A DNA stretch of 64,000 bases from Cladopsammia gracilis (lineage: Eukaryota; Cnidaria; Anthozoa; Scleractinia; Dendrophylliidae), in contig JAJGOT010000017.1 in the NCBI GenBank assembly GCA_022457155.1, positions 1,636,501 to 1,700,500 on the forward strand, given 5' to 3'. The translations under genes were made by a program, and so were the position numbers. Below are positions 23,894 to 35,570 of this stretch, in pieces (position 1 is the stretch's first letter; each line of letters opens with the position of its first letter). The notes beneath the pieces were generated by a model, which did no database searches, was not told the DNA's origin, and worked only from the letters and a program-made list of their open reading frames with translations.

Positions 23894-25011
23894 GGTTGTT
23901 AAAAAGCTTGTTGGTTTTGTTCAAATGGCTTTGTTTAAAATATATTAAATAGTGTATGTTATTGCCAAGTAAAAAGTCCCTTTGTAGTGGCTATAGCCTT
24001 TTTTTAGTATGAACTTTTGAACATAATTTTTAAAGTAGAAGTGGAATTTAAACAGGTGCGAGAACTGATGTATTGCAATAAAAAAAATCAATTCATTGTA
24101 CCGGGGTATTTCAATACATTGCAGTGAAACAAATCATTCCCTAGACATTGTCTATGAGCTTCTATAAATACTTCCATTGTTTATCCAAACACAGATAAGA
24201 GAGTTTTATTTAAGAAGATGTATCAAGCTCTAGAGACTTGACTACGTTTAACAATACTAATCTAAAAGTCTCTATGGAATTTAATGTATCTTCTCCTTAG
24301 AAAACCTAAACCTGCCATACCAGGGCCGTAGCCAGTATGAGGCAAACCGAGGCACTTGCCTCAGTCATGATCCCAGTGTTTGTTTAAACGTAGTCATCAT
24401 AAAGACCCTAAATAGCTAGGCGGGAATTTAACCATGGATATTGCCTCAGTCCTTACTTTTTCTGGCTACGTCGCTGCATACTGTGTGATTTCTTATCATT
24501 CTATCTATTTTATGAGTTTAAAGTACTATAATAAATTATTTCTGACAACTGATTGACTGCCATGGAATCAATTTTAACATGTTCTCAACCAGTCAAAAAA
24601 GCCAATAAAATGGAATACACCTTAAAATTTTATTTTTGGCAGCCAATTTATTATTATTATTATTCTATATGCTTATGCATCAGTTAATTAGCCCACTTTG
24701 CCTCCAATTTAGCTTGAAATTTCATTTGTATTTTGCACATGCTGACAAGGTAAAGAGGGCCAATTTACATGGATTTAAAAGAATAAAATGGCATTATCTT
24801 GAACTAAGGTGTATGTGCATAGATATAATAGATATATTCAACCCCTACCCCCCCCCCCCCCCCCCCCGTCCTAAGATGGACACTGTTGTGACCAGAACCA
24901 GGTGTCCATCTTAAAAGGTGTCTGTCTTCTGGAGAGTTAAGTCACAGTAAATAGGCCATTTGTGTCATTTGACTACAAATACCAAAATTCATTTCGTTTT
25001 TCCTTTCTTAT
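23894..25011. other. Intergenic, ODAD4 side
   Basis: Holds a small MITE at about 24321-24475 (inverted GGCCGTAGCCAG and TGGCTACGTCGC ends) and a C run at 24849-24867 followed by a TAAGATGGACAC/GTGTCCATCTTA hairpin. No gene seen. Confidence 0.5.
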
Positions 25012-26135
25012 TTAACCCATTGACACCTGAACCGCCCGAAACCGCCCGTACAAGACTCCACTGCTTTAAAAAAATGCAACTTTCTCAATCGTGCGAACAT
25101 TGCCCTAACTAGCAGTTGTGAGCATTGACTACATGTAGAAAGTCCCTCAAATTGAGATACCCAATAAACACAAAAAAGTCAGCGATTGTTGCATAATATC
25201 AGCATTTGAATTTGGACAATAAAAAAAAATGACTGTTTTTAACGTCATAGAAAAACAACAAAAATCATGTTTTTGCCTTTAGTTTTTTGGCAACCCAAAA
25301 GTCAACATTCACAGCAAAATTCAGTCCTAGTCCTAGCTTAGCAGTGAATTTTTTTGCTCTTATTTGTTGCGCGGGCTGAGCTACAGCCTCTTGTTTTAGT
25401 GCATACTGACCTTACCTTGATTTTCAACATCACCGCACTGCATGCTAGAAAATAGCCACAATTTTTTACAGCGTTCATTCCTTTCATATTTATACTAAGT
25501 CCATAGCCACTCTGACCTACCACTGAAATTTTGCGCTTGTCGTGTTCTTTAGTGGTCGCAACTTCCAAAATATGCCGTGGTAGGTCGAGAAATTCATCCA
25601 GAGTCGAGTCCCAATGCTACTTTGTTTCGTGGTGGCCATTTTTCCAGTTCAACAAGCAACGAGCCAAATCCGTAAATGAAGTACAACACCTAACTCGCTT
25701 CATTGAGAAAGTGGACTCTGAACTACCTTCAAGCTTAATGATGCTCATCAGGCAGCTACTAAGGATGAAAAATGGCTGTGCACTTACCAAAAATCGCAGA
25801 TACACCATATTGGAGCCTTTATTGCAATTCAACGAATTAAAATGACAACGTCAGAATGACGTTTCCAGTAAACTCGAGCCTTCAGTGTTTTAGGCCCCGT
25901 CCACACGTATCCGGATATTTTTGAATCCGCAAATTTTTCTTTCCGGATACGGCTTCCGTCCACACGCATCCGGCGAATTCGGCAGCGAATTCGGATATTT
26001 TTGAATCTGCTCTCCAAAGCGGAAAAAAATAAATTCGCAACGAATCCGATAACGTGTGGACGGTGGAATCCGAATATTTTCGAATCCGATGACGTGCAAA
26101 ATCGTCCCCAGACTCTTACCGCGCAATAAACCAAT

Positions 26136-27425
26136 ATGGCGGCACAACGTGTAAATCTAGTTTGTCTTCTTCTTGGACTTATTTCAAGTCTTATAGCCTG
26201 TGTACAGGTAAATTTTGCTATGTTAACTGTACACTTAAACCATGTGAAAGAGAGAGCCAACATTTTCAAGCTTCTCTCGTTGTCTAATGGACGAATCGGA
26301 CGCCAAAGGCAGTTGAAACGACTGGGAAGGCAACCCCGTCCCCGACGATTCTGGGTTCGACCAGGACGAACCAGTGCGTGGTGGGACAATTTTGTTGGTG
26401 AGATTGTAATCACAGAAGAGTGGCGCGAAAATTTCCGCATGAGCCGTAGTTCACTGTACAAACTAGCTGACCAGCTGAGGCCATACATCGAGGGCACGAC
26501 TACAGTAATGCGGGCTCCAGTTGATGTCGTCAAACAGGTCGCAGTCACCCTTTATTACTTAAGTGACGAGGGTCGCTTGCGAAAAACGGCAAACGCTTTC
26601 GGGCTATCCCGTCAAGTTGTGTCTAAAATAATCCGGAAAGTATGCAAAGCTATCACCTTACAACTAGGAACCAGATACATCAAGCTGCCTTTCACAGAAG
26701 AAGAGGTCAAGGATCATGTAAGAAATTTTAATCGATCACATGGTTTCCCTCAATGCCTTGGAGCAATTGATGGAACTCACATTGAAATTAAACAGCCAAG
26801 ATTGAATTCCACAGATTATGTTAACAGAAAAGGACGGCATACTTTGAATGTTCAGGCCACTTGCGATTATAAATATTGTTTTATGGACGTGGTGGTTAAG
26901 TGGCCAGGAAGTGTGCATGACGCAAGAGTATTTTCCAACTCAAAATTGAACGAGTTCCTAAAGAGTGGAAAAATACCACCCTGCAGTCGACACATCCTAC
27001 CTGACGAGGATCCTGTTGGAGTATTTCTCCTCGGAGACCCAGCATATCCCCTTATGCCCTATCTCATGAAGGAGTATGCAAATGGAGGAGCTACAGTCCA
27101 TGAGCAGTATTTTGGGTTGACTCTTTGCCAGTCACGGATGGTGATCGAGTGTGCATTTGGCAGACTAAAAGCAAGGTTTGGTGCATTGAAAAGAGCGATG
27201 GACATCAACATTAATGACATTGCAAGTGTAATATATGCGTGTTTTGTACTACACAACTTTTGTGAACTTCACAATGAGACAATAGGAGATGACAAAGTTT
27301 CTTCAGCCGTTAACTATGACAGACACTTCCAGCCTGTAGTGGATTCCTTCAACTACAGAACCAGCTGTAATGAAGCTGAAGGGAAGAAAGTTAGAAGAGT
27401 TCTCACCAACTATTTTGACCCCTAG
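26136..27425 (+). CDS. PIF/Harbinger transposase (DDE_Tnp_4, HARBI1-like)
   Basis: 429-residue uninterrupted frame; ATG in the context CCAATATGGCG. It is the nuclease that cuts and pastes the surrounding element. Residues 90-175 contain a helix-turn-helix-like region ([14 protein letters not shown] and [20 protein letters not shown]). The DDE domain spans about 205-375, with probable catalytic D212 ([10 protein letters not shown]), D301 ([13 protein letters not shown]) and E338 ([14 protein letters not shown]); SVHDARVF at 259-266 and [10 protein letters not shown] at 368-377 are also family-typical. The length is somewhat above the roughly 350 aa of vertebrate HARBI1. The extra N-terminal segment could be partly non-coding; another start may be used. 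There is no stop or shift, so it may still work. Confidence 0.95.
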   Translation: MAAQRVNLVCLLLGLISSLIACVQVNFAMLTVHLNHVKERANIFKLLSLSNGRIGRQRQLKRLGRQPRPRRFWVRPGRTSAWWDNFVGEIVITEEWRENFRMSRSSLYKLADQLRPYIEGTTTVMRAPVDVVKQVAVTLYYLSDEGRLRKTANAFGLSRQVVSKIIRKVCKAITLQLGTRYIKLPFTEEEVKDHVRNFNRSHGFPQCLGAIDGTHIEIKQPRLNSTDYVNRKGRHTLNVQATCDYKYCFMDVVVKWPGSVHDARVFSNSKLNEFLKSGKIPPCSRHILPDEDPVGVFLLGDPAYPLMPYLMKEYANGGATVHEQYFGLTLCQSRMVIECAFGRLKARFGALKRAMDININDIASVIYACFVLHNFCELHNETIGDDKVSSAVNYDRHFQPVVDSFNYRTSCNEAEGKKVRRVLTNYFDP

Positions 27426-28162
27426 ATTGATTAATGCACCTGTGTCACCAGAAACAGTTGAAATATGTAACAAACATAGATTACTTATTAAGCGCTTTGC
27501 TGTGAACTGTTCATGACCCAAATAGGTACCATATTTGGAAAACATTGCCATTGATCTGCTACATCAGCATGCATGTTCTACGAAAAAAATGGTAGACTGT
27601 TCTCCAAATATGGTTCTTACATGGGTTACAATTAATGTTCCAAAGCATTGCTTAGAGTTACATGACATGTTTAAACTTTGCATCACTGTTGTGAAAGCAA
27701 TTTATGAGTAATATTTTATCCAATCAGGGACCGTTCATTTTTGAAGAGGTAGGGGGGGGCTGGTGGAATTTAGGGGGGGGGTCACCCAAAAAATATTGGC
27801 CTCAAAGGGGGGGCTACCGAAAAAAAAATGAGGGAAAAAGGGGGCCACTTGAAAAAAATAAATAAATAAATGTTGATATGGCCGGCATGACATGATCCTG
27901 GCTTTCCTCGAAGACAGAGAAGAAGCTACACTCAGGAAGAGCCATAGCCCGATGATCAGAAACATATTTTTTGAAGTGTGAAAAAACTGTTTTATTTTAC
28001 TATCCTGTTTGGATTTGAGAGGTAACCAGCACAACTGTACTCTTAAGAAGAAATGACAAAACAAACTACACTGTAATCACAATTATGCAATCGCTCACTA
28101 CAATCATGCAACATTGGCTTTAGTGTTACATTATCCATGGCATTGCCTCAGATTAAAAAATG
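27426..28162. other. Harbinger interior between the two genes
   Basis: AT-rich; includes G-rich tracts at about 27750-27850 that look like a further MITE end. Two CCAAATATGG-type motifs (27531 and 27603) flank a hairpin-prone stretch. No gene. Confidence 0.4.
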
Positions 28163-29171
28163 TTAGTATTTGTCATTTGAGTACAACGACTGTGTAAATG
28201 AAAAATGTCCATTATTTACAGTACCACCAGTTGGTGGAGTATTTGTAGGTGCTGTATGTGGAACCATGTAGTTTGCCTGTGGTTGTGGTACCATGTAACG
28301 TGACTGCATCATGTCTGGCACAGGACACATGATCTGTCGCATCAGTGCAAACCCATCTGATATTGACTCGGTTAGTTTCTCCATGTTGGAGGTTAGTTTG
28401 TCCATGTGATTGGAGTAGGCCTTAATCCATATTTTCCATTTTTTCTAGCAGTTGTTTTTTGATCTCAAGCTCTTCTTGAGAAACACTCAAAAGTTGAGTG
28501 TCCACAGGTAGTTTCCTTTTCAGTTTCTCCCTCTTGTGACCTGTTAATCTAGCATTGAGGAGATCTCTCCTTTCCTTTACTGTCCCATTTGAAGATGACG
28601 GGCCTGGGGTCGAATACTTATCTGTTATGCCAGCATCACTTTCAGGACTATCCACACTCTCTAATTCAGGGCTGTCAGATATGGCTGTTTGTGTCGACAC
28701 TGGACTGTTGGGACTATCACAGTTTTCCAAGTCCACATCAGTTGTCTCTATCCCGTCTGCTATCGTTGTTGTTGCAGGAGAACCGCCCCATATCTCTTCG
28801 CATAACTCAAAATAGAGCAGCACAACGCGGCCATGTCCGCTTTTCCGTCCAGAGTCTACCGCTTGCCTGAACTTTTTGCGAATCATTTTGAGCTTGGATG
28901 TCAAACTCGACTGGACAATTTGTTCCTTTTTATGTGGAAAATCCTTTTCAATGGCCACTGCGTTCTCCGGTGTAGGATATTGATCGATAAAGAGTTGGAA
29001 TATGTCGCCATACTTGCTTTGACAAGACTCCCAGTCGACATTCTCGATTGCTCTTGAAGTTTTGTACTCCATTGTGACCTTGAGCAGCAATTCAACTTCA
29101 TCATCGGTCCAAACAAAGGAATCAACAGCTTTCTTGTCGGCTTTCTTCGGATTTTGTTTCGATTTCGACAT
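28163..29171 (-). pseudogene. Harbinger Myb/SANT-like DNA-binding protein, frameshifted
   Basis: Partner protein of Harbinger transposases that brings the transposase to the ends and into the nucleus. The preferred start is the ATG at 29171 (MSKSKQNPKKADKKAVDSFV), although the frame opens to 29318. A Myb/SANT-like domain follows (FVWTDDEVELLLKVTMEYKT, then WESCQSKYGDIFQLF), then an acidic Ser/Pro-rich linker and a basic Lys-rich region (HKREKLKRKL). The frame stops at 28422 after KMENMD. Skipping one T in GGATTAAG reads straight on as KAYSNHMDKLTSNMEKL into the next frame, which ends at 28163. So a single-base insertion appears to have split one protein of about 335 residues. The lost part has amphipathic MDKLTSNMEKL repeats. 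A sequencing error is possible. Confidence 0.82.
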
Positions 29172-29554
29172 TTTAAAGTTGATTTTTAAGTGGAAATGCA
29201 CTGAAAAGCACGAAGCGATTTCCCACCTCAACGCGCGCTCTATGCACATGCTCGCGCATGCTCTGAAGACATTGTATTGCAGAGGGGCCCTGGACACTAG
29301 AGTAAATCCGGATACCATCGGATGCGTGTGGACGGGTGAATTCGATTTGAATACGCTACGTGTGGACGGGGATTTTTTTGAATCCGGAAAGAAAAATTTG
29401 CGGATTCAAAAATATCCGGTAACGTGTGGACGGGGCCTTAGAACAGCAGCACTTTCGATGGTAACCCCAAATATGGAGTCACGAAATCATATGGCTTGTT
29501 TATATGCAGAAAATCACTCAAAAACGTAAAAATTCTCAGGAGTCAATGGGTTAA

Positions 29555-30678
29555 ATTTTGTAATCCCAGTGCGGTTTAAAGACCCATGTTTACCCAATCT
29601 GCTTCAATTCACGTGCCCGGGCTGATTTTCGCACAGACGGAAAATCGAAAAATCGATGTGCCTGCCAATCATAATCCTACATTGAACAATTGAACCGTTT
29701 CAAAACAAAAACACAAGTGTGCAAAGCAGATTGGGTGAACATGGGCCTTTAAATAACAATAGCCCTAATTTGCACTACAAAACAAAAAACTGAAGGATTC
29801 TGGTAGTTGTAGTCATACATGTACAGTATGATGTCATCGTGCAAATGGCCTATTGAGCAACTGAAGTGCAGAAGACACCAATGTTAGGTGTCTATCTTAG
29901 AGAGGTGTCCTTCTTAGAGGGATATCTGTTAAGAGAGAGTCAACTGTCTTACAAGTGTAGTAGACACTAATGTTAGGTAGACACAATGCAATAGACACCA
30001 ATGTTAGGTAGACTCAATGCAATAGACACCAATGTTAGGTGTCTATCTCAGAGGTGTCCTTAGAGGAGTATCTGTTTAGAGAGGGTCAAATGTCTTGCAA
30101 AGAATTGTAATGTTTGATCAGACCATAACTCTGGGAGACAGGATTCTGATTGTAGAAGGTACTTACTCCCTGCAGTACTAGCCTGAGGCTAATAAAAATA
30201 ACACTGAGCTAGTACATGTAACTATGGTATGTCCAGTAGCCTGTGGGTTAGAAAATTTCAGAAGAAATCTGAAGCTGACTGCCTGCTGATAAACAATCAT
30301 AATGATTGTGTATGTACTGTAGCTGCAGTTTGCAAAAAAAGGATGCAAAAAAAACAAAACAGTATTGAAAAAATAAGTTAACTAAATGAGTTACAGGATG
30401 GTGTATTTGCAAAATCTCCCCTTCCAATGAGCCTAGGAAAGAGCTTGGGCTAATAAGATATTAAATTTACAAGAAGGTTAAGAACATTATCTTGGTAGCT
30501 AATGATTCAGCTCATTGTGATGAATAGCTGTCTAACCCTATTACCTTCTCTGCCTGAGTGTTTTTCTTTTAAAACATCTTCTGAGTTCCCAGGATAGTGT
30601 CCACTGGGTGAGGTGTTTGCTTGAATATAAGAGCTAGGTGCCTATTGGATGTCTTGATCCTCACACATTACAGCGTTG
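29555..30678. other. Intergenic downstream of MGAT1
   Basis: Contains TGTTAGGTGTCTATCTTAGA-type repeats at 29880-30090 (relatives of the CAGTCAACT MITE family). The part next to 30678 should be the MGAT1 3' UTR. No second gene. Confidence 0.5.
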
Positions 30679-32750
30679 TTAATGAGATGGTACTAAGTGA
30701 ACTGTAACACCATTAAACACAACTGTGACTATCCCTTTGTACGCCATCCTTGGCATGCCTGCCTTAAAATCAGTCATTGCTCCAAGATGTTTCGCTACAT
30801 ATTGAAAATCTTGCTCTGAAGAGTAGTGAACCTGCACTTCTGGTACAAAAATGTTCTTCTTGGCTAACTGATCGACAGTGAGGAGAGGTAAAGTGTGGAC
30901 CCGCTGAACAAACCTTTCATCATAGTTGTCTTTCAATAAATAAGAAAGGTCTGTTTTTGTGAAAGGATGCACTTTGTCATTTAACTTAATATATTTTAAA
31001 TGTTGATCAAAAAACTGTCCATGGCTTACACCGACCCTGCCGAATGTTCTAGTACGAGGGATTTCTGGCCGTATACATGCCCTGTCCTTACGCTGAGCTG
31101 GCTCTCTCATCCAATCATCCCAAAAGCCCAGTGGCCATTTTGGTTTGAGTTCTTGCCAAAGAGATTTTGTTATCATCCACCCAAGGCCAGGAAAGAAGTC
31201 TGTTCTATAGAGGACATCATTTCTCTTTACCATTCCTTCTTTTCCATTATCATTCCAAGCTGAGATGCACCATAAAGAAGGGTCCTTGTCCAGCAAGGGT
31301 TTTGTTGCCATAAAATACTCGAAAAAGTCTGGTGCTACAAGAGGATAAAATAAGCTATATTATTTTCCAAATAATACTATATAAGCTATAGAATTAAGGG
31401 TATAATTATTTTCCAGCAATTTTGGTCTCAAAATTGGAATGGATGGTACATGACTTGGCTATTTAAATAGTCTGTAATAGTGCACAGATTTTTGATGAAT
31501 TGGTCTAAAAAGACAGAATAGATTTAGGGAAATGGGATGTTACCCCCAGGACTCTCTCTCATTGGTGCTTCAATGCCAAATTAAGATTGCACTTTAATGC
31601 TTAATTTTAATGCTCAATCTCGAGTGATGGGGGGGGTGGGGGGGGGGGGACCCAGATATCATAGCATTGGATAGCAGTGTTGGATGCATAGCTAAATGTC
31701 CCAACATGATGTTGGCTAACATTTGTTGGATGGAATTATTGGATGTCATACAAAATGCCCCAACATTGTTACTCATTACATTTGTTGGACACGTGGCTGA
31801 AACATGACTGGCTGTTAATGGAGTTGTTGAGTTGGAAAGTTGGCTAAACGTTCTAACATTGTTGAACCAACAAATGTTATATAACAATGTTCGAACGTTA
31901 AGTAAGGGCTTAAGATATGTTTACAAAACTTACCAACATCCAGATCATCTTCGACAATGATGACTGTATCATGACCCATGGCATCAAAAGCCTGTCCTAG
32001 TGCCCACTTGTAATGGCGACTGATCTTATAGTACCCCATCATAGACTTCATGTTGCTAGGGACACCCTGTACTTCTGACAGGTCTGCCTGTTTTATGTGC
32101 AAAACTTGGTCTCCATATGATGCAATGACATCAGCAGTTTCTTGATGTCCACAATCTTGGCTCACTATTATGGGGAACTGTTTGGCTGAAGGACGATACT
32201 TCAATAACAGATCTAAGCAACGTTTAACTGTCGGTCTGTTACATGCTATGACAAGAACTGCAGCTATGAAATCATTTGCTGCTGCTGAACTTGATAAAAC
32301 CATATCTTTCTTAGGAGATGATGTAACAGATTGTTTTTGCTCCGATGTCTGTATAAGCTTAAGTTTTATACGTTCTGTAGTTTTTTTATATCTGTTTAAA
32401 CTTTCCTTGTGATTTTCTTGAGCATGTTGACTGGCCAAAACAAGGCTCTCTCGTTTCTCGTCTTTCGGTAACGAAAGATCAAAATCGATGTCAGACTCAT
32501 TGGAAATTTCCGTTCTTGATTTTGCAGGCCTTCTTTGTAGCTCTCGAACTGCTGCGGCAATCCCACTTAACTTTCCCCCTCTAACGTTAACATTATCTAA
32601 ATATCTGTCTGAGATTTCCTTTAGTTTTTCATTCTCAGCAAAAGAAGACTTGTTAACAAAACGATATAGAAGAACACCGTTTCCAATGATAAAGACACAC
32701 GCGGCCAAGAGAATCACCAATCCCTGCTTCGTGATGAATACAACTTTCAT
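30679..32750 (-). CDS. MGAT1: Alpha-1,3-mannosyl-glycoprotein 2-beta-N-acetylglucosaminyltransferase (GnT-I)
   Basis: Adds the first GlcNAc to Man5GlcNAc2, the step that opens hybrid and complex N-glycan synthesis in the medial Golgi. Two coding exons on the minus strand, 32750-31934 and 31334-30679, join in phase (donor GTAAGT, acceptor TTGTAG), giving 490 residues. It is a type II membrane protein: short tail MKVVFITKQG, membrane segment about 11-32, stem to about 158, then the GT13 catalytic domain. Diagnostic blocks are ACNRPTVKRCLDLLLKYRPS, PIIVSQDCGHQETADVIASY, the metal-binding EDD at 267-269 (IIVEDDLDV), LWCISAWNDNGKE, YRTDFFPGLGWM, FWDDWMREPAQRKDRACIRP and TFGRVGVSHGQFFDQHLKYI. The stem is longer than in the 445-residue human enzyme. 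Start and stop are both inside the window. Confidence 0.96.
31620..31905. repeat. Repeat in the MGAT1 intron
   Basis: A G-rich run at 31629-31648, then imperfect repeats of CCAACATTGTT / CATTTGTTGGA, many in inverted orientation. It is non-coding and spliced out. Confidence 0.55.
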
Positions 32751-33109
32751 TGTGATAGACTCTCGATCTCATTTGAACCACACTTCACACGTAGCAACAA
32801 CATTGCATGTAAATCAATACATTGTCGTAATCAAAAACTCGGAAACGAAATGACGAAAATCGGAACTACTCGGAACAGGGGGGCTCCCCGTTGGAAGCAT
32901 ATCCCATGATGCAACGCAACGAGTTACACGCGACATTTGGAGAGAATAAACCCCAACTAGACGCTTTATGAGCGTAAACTGGGCTACCCGTATGTATTTA
33001 TACGGCAAATCGAAGCCTATTCAGTTTAATATACTTACCGCTCTTGATGAAAAAAAAGGCCTATATCTTAATTTCCTGGTGGTTGTTATTAGTTTTAGTT
33101 ATCTTGTAT

Positions 33110-34210
33110 CTAGCTAAATTTGGAAATTCGACGCATTTGTTCTACTGACACTTATTTTGACAAGCGCTCTAATGAACTTATCGACCACTTGACAAAGCGA
33201 GGTTACAATCGAAACTTCCTTAAACATGAAGTCAACCGCGTGCGATCTATACCCCGTTGTGATACCCTCAAACCTAAACAGCAAAACAAAACAACTGATC
33301 GTACACCTTTTGTTATTACCTTCAATCCAGCTCTTCCCAACACCTCGAAAATTGTGAAAAAACATCTTAACATTCTCAACTCCTCTACCCGCTGTAAAGA
33401 AACGTTTCCTAATCCTCCTGTCCTAGCATACAGAAGAAACGCAAGTCTTCGTGATCTTCTAGTGAAAACAAAGCTACCCGACAACTCTGACCCTGATGAC
33501 CATAGAATACCACCTTCTCCGGGTATCCACAGATGCAATCATCCGCGCTGTCTAACCTGCCCTTTCTTAAAAGAAAACCAAGATAAATATACATTTTCCG
33601 CAACTAGTGAAGAAAGACATATCAAGGAACGCATTACCTGCAACTCTAGAAACCTTATTTATATGATCGAATATAGAAAATGTCAAAAACAATACATCGG
33701 TGAGACTAAACGCAGACTCAACGAACGCTTTGGAGAACATCGCCGCTCAGTGACTAAACCTCATTTACTACAGACGCCTACTCCAATCTCACAACACTTC
33801 AACCAGCCAGGCCACTCACTCAATGATATCATACTCATTCCCATCGAGCTCATGAAAAACATAAGAGACTCTCAGCTGTCAGAAAGGCGCGTGAAGCTCA
33901 TCTCATCGACAAAGCAAAAACACTAGAACCTTCGGGTATTAATAAACGCGATGAACTGCACTAATAATGTTATCTTTACAAAACTGCCTGTCATTATTTA
34001 GTCAACTATTATATTTGTCAGTTTATCATAGGACGCTTTTTTTATTTACCTGTCAATGTAGTAACCTATCATGTTTCTTGGTTCCATATTTTAAACTTTT
34101 AAAATTTTAACGATATTAACGTATATACTCATTTTTATTTTAGCCCCCGTCGAAGGTTTGTGTTTCAAACCGAAATATCGGGCACAAAATATATATCTTT
34201 TATTTTACTT
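33110..34210 (+). mobile_element. 5'-truncated Penelope-like retroelement
   Basis: Only the 3' part of a Penelope-like element remains: the end of the reverse transcriptase and the GIY-YIG endonuclease, followed by an AT-rich 3' region ending with TTTCAAACCGAAATATCGGG near 34160. It begins abruptly at about 33110, next to the MGAT1 5' flank. No target duplication was resolved. Confidence 0.75.
33120..33926 (+). CDS. Penelope-like element C-terminal part with GIY-YIG endonuclease
   Basis: 268 codons. The N-terminal half (RSNELIDHLTKRGYNRNFL and TFNPALPNTSKIVKKHLNIL) is the RT-to-endonuclease linker typical of Penelope-like elements. A Cys-rich motif HRCNHPRCLTCPFL precedes the GIY-YIG nuclease: NLIYMIEYRKCQKQYIGETK, then RRLNERFGEHRRSV and ISQHFNQPGHSLNDI. 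The GIY/YIG tyrosines are represented by LIYMI and QYIG, and R in the RRLNERF helix is present. The upstream RT catalytic part is missing and the frame ends early (STKQKH), probably by a late frameshift, so it is an inactive remnant. Confidence 0.85.
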   Translation: MEIRRICSTDTYFDKRSNELIDHLTKRGYNRNFLKHEVNRVRSIPRCDTLKPKQQNKTTDRTPFVITFNPALPNTSKIVKKHLNILNSSTRCKETFPNPPVLAYRRNASLRDLLVKTKLPDNSDPDDHRIPPSPGIHRCNHPRCLTCPFLKENQDKYTFSATSEERHIKERITCNSRNLIYMIEYRKCQKQYIGETKRRLNERFGEHRRSVTKPHLLQTPTPISQHFNQPGHSLNDIILIPIELMKNIRDSQLSERRVKLISSTKQKH

Positions 34211-34552
34211 TATTTTTCTTGAGTCAATCTTTTCTCGGCCGTACGGATCAGTTTGCCGTGTTATTTTACATTTATTTGAGAATTGTACCCCACCTAGAAA
34301 AACACCACCCCCCTCCCCCCCTCCCCCATCCCCTCCTGCGACGATCGGTCCCTAAAACCGTGGATAAAACAAATAGCTATTAAGAGAATAACTTTTTTCC
34401 CAAGGGTTTTCAGTGTTTTAGAGAACTTATTTGGTTAACACAGTTTTTATGTGTGTATATAGGATATTATGATGTAAGTTAGTGTTTTTATTAATCTTAT
34501 TAGTATTATCTACATTAGTATAGTATAACAGTTTTGCAACTATATACATATA

Positions 34553-35310
34553 CAGTCGAAGCTCTCGTAAGCGACCACCTCGGGAATTCGAAAAAGTGGT
34601 CGTAACTGGAGCTGGTCGCTCACGAGAATGGGCTCTCGTAAGTGACCACGCCCTAAAACAATAGAGGCTGGTCGCTTACGAGAGTTTTTAGCATAAACGT
34701 TTGGATATGTAAATGAGTTATTAATAGTGTTGTATAGCATAGTATTGTAGATAATATTTAGTTATTGCATGTCGTAGAAGGGGTTTGTGAAGGTATAGTT
34801 CACGCATCCACAGAGATTAAAAACTTCTAATTTCTTATTCAGATGATTACAATGCGTAGCACAACAACTGCCAAAAAGTGCTAACGCACTGCTGCAGCAC
34901 TAAGGCACAATTATGGCATCATATATCAGTTCTCTATATAAAAAAGTAAAACAACAACGGTTCAGACAACAGTATTTTGAGTCTCTAATGTAAGTCTTCT
35001 AAGACTTAATAAAGAAGTTCTTGATCGATGATTGTTTCAATGAGTGGAGTTGTAAATCCACCAAGACATCTTTAACGCGTGTAACGGCTTTACACAGTTC
35101 TTCGTTGCCCTACCAATCAGAAAACTCCGCCATCTTATTAACAAGACCGAGAGCTCTCTTGACAAAATTGACCTCTGGAGTCTTCAAAGAAAGATCAAAA
35201 TCATTGAGTGGTCGCTTACGAGAGCTTTAAAACAAAGGAAAAGACCAGTTGGTAATTTCCAAAAGTGGTCGCAGTCTCCTACGGGAGCGGTCGCTTACAA
35301 GAGCTTTTAA
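34553..35310. repeat. Dispersed GTGGTCGCTTACGAGAG repeats (MITE remnants)
   Basis: From 34553 (CAGTCGAAGCTCTCGTAAGC) onward, direct and inverted copies of GTGGTCGCTTACGAGAG occur at 34590-34690 and again at 35205-35310. They are similar to the CAGTCAACT-type TA-flanked MITE at 5310. Probably the two ends of a larger element. No gene between them. Confidence 0.55.
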
Positions 35311-35570
35311 TTACAGATTTTGAGTGACAATTCAAACGGGATTTCACAACGGTGGTCGTAACTAGAGTTTTAAGCTTAAGCTTAAACTATTTTTCGAAAA
35401 AAAAAAATCAATAGTGCTATAGCCAATTATTTTGGCCACATACGCTCCTAGTAATTTATAGTTTGTTGTTCCTTTAAAGGGCATACGACAGGAAATTTGC
35501 AAAGGGAGCAGCGGGCTTTTTCGCGATTCCATTATTTGTAAGGAGTCTTGTACTCTGTTTTAAGGCTACC

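Larger units (their letters stand above)
25893..29437 (+). mobile_element. PIF/Harbinger DNA transposon, structurally complete
   Basis: TIRs start GGCCCCGTCCACACGT and extend with TTTTTGAATCCGCAAATTTT; TTA is duplicated at 25890-25892 and 29438-29440. The element carries a transposase on + (26136-27425) and a Myb/SANT-like protein on - (28163-29171), the standard two-gene layout. Removing it, with one TTA, leaves CAGTGTTTTAGAACAGCAGC, exactly the uninterrupted sequence in the related copy near 52520. Confidence 0.95.
25016..29550. mobile_element. piggyBac-type TTAA element (interrupted copy)
   Basis: Flanked by TTAA (25012-25015 and 29551-29554), with TIRs starting CCCATTGAC and ending GTCAATGGG. 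A CCC terminus next to TTAA is typical of piggyBac elements. There is no transposase of its own. A PIF/Harbinger transposon at 25893-29437 interrupts it. Two further copies lie at 42647-43637 (opposite orientation, 991 bp) and 52103-52635 (internally deleted). Confidence 0.8.

Noticed and set aside
25829..26548. 239-codon minus-strand frame at the Harbinger left end
   Set aside because: Overlaps the TIR and the antisense of the transposase start; no recognisable domain.
29062..29529. 155-codon plus-strand frame
   Set aside because: Antisense of the Myb-like gene running through the Harbinger right TIR.
31594..31887. 97-codon minus-strand frame beside MGAT1
   Set aside because: Made of repeated CCAACATTGTT sequence inside the MGAT1 intron; the exon join excludes it.
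33203..33538. 111-codon minus-strand frame
   Set aside because: Antisense shadow of the Penelope-like GIY-YIG frame.
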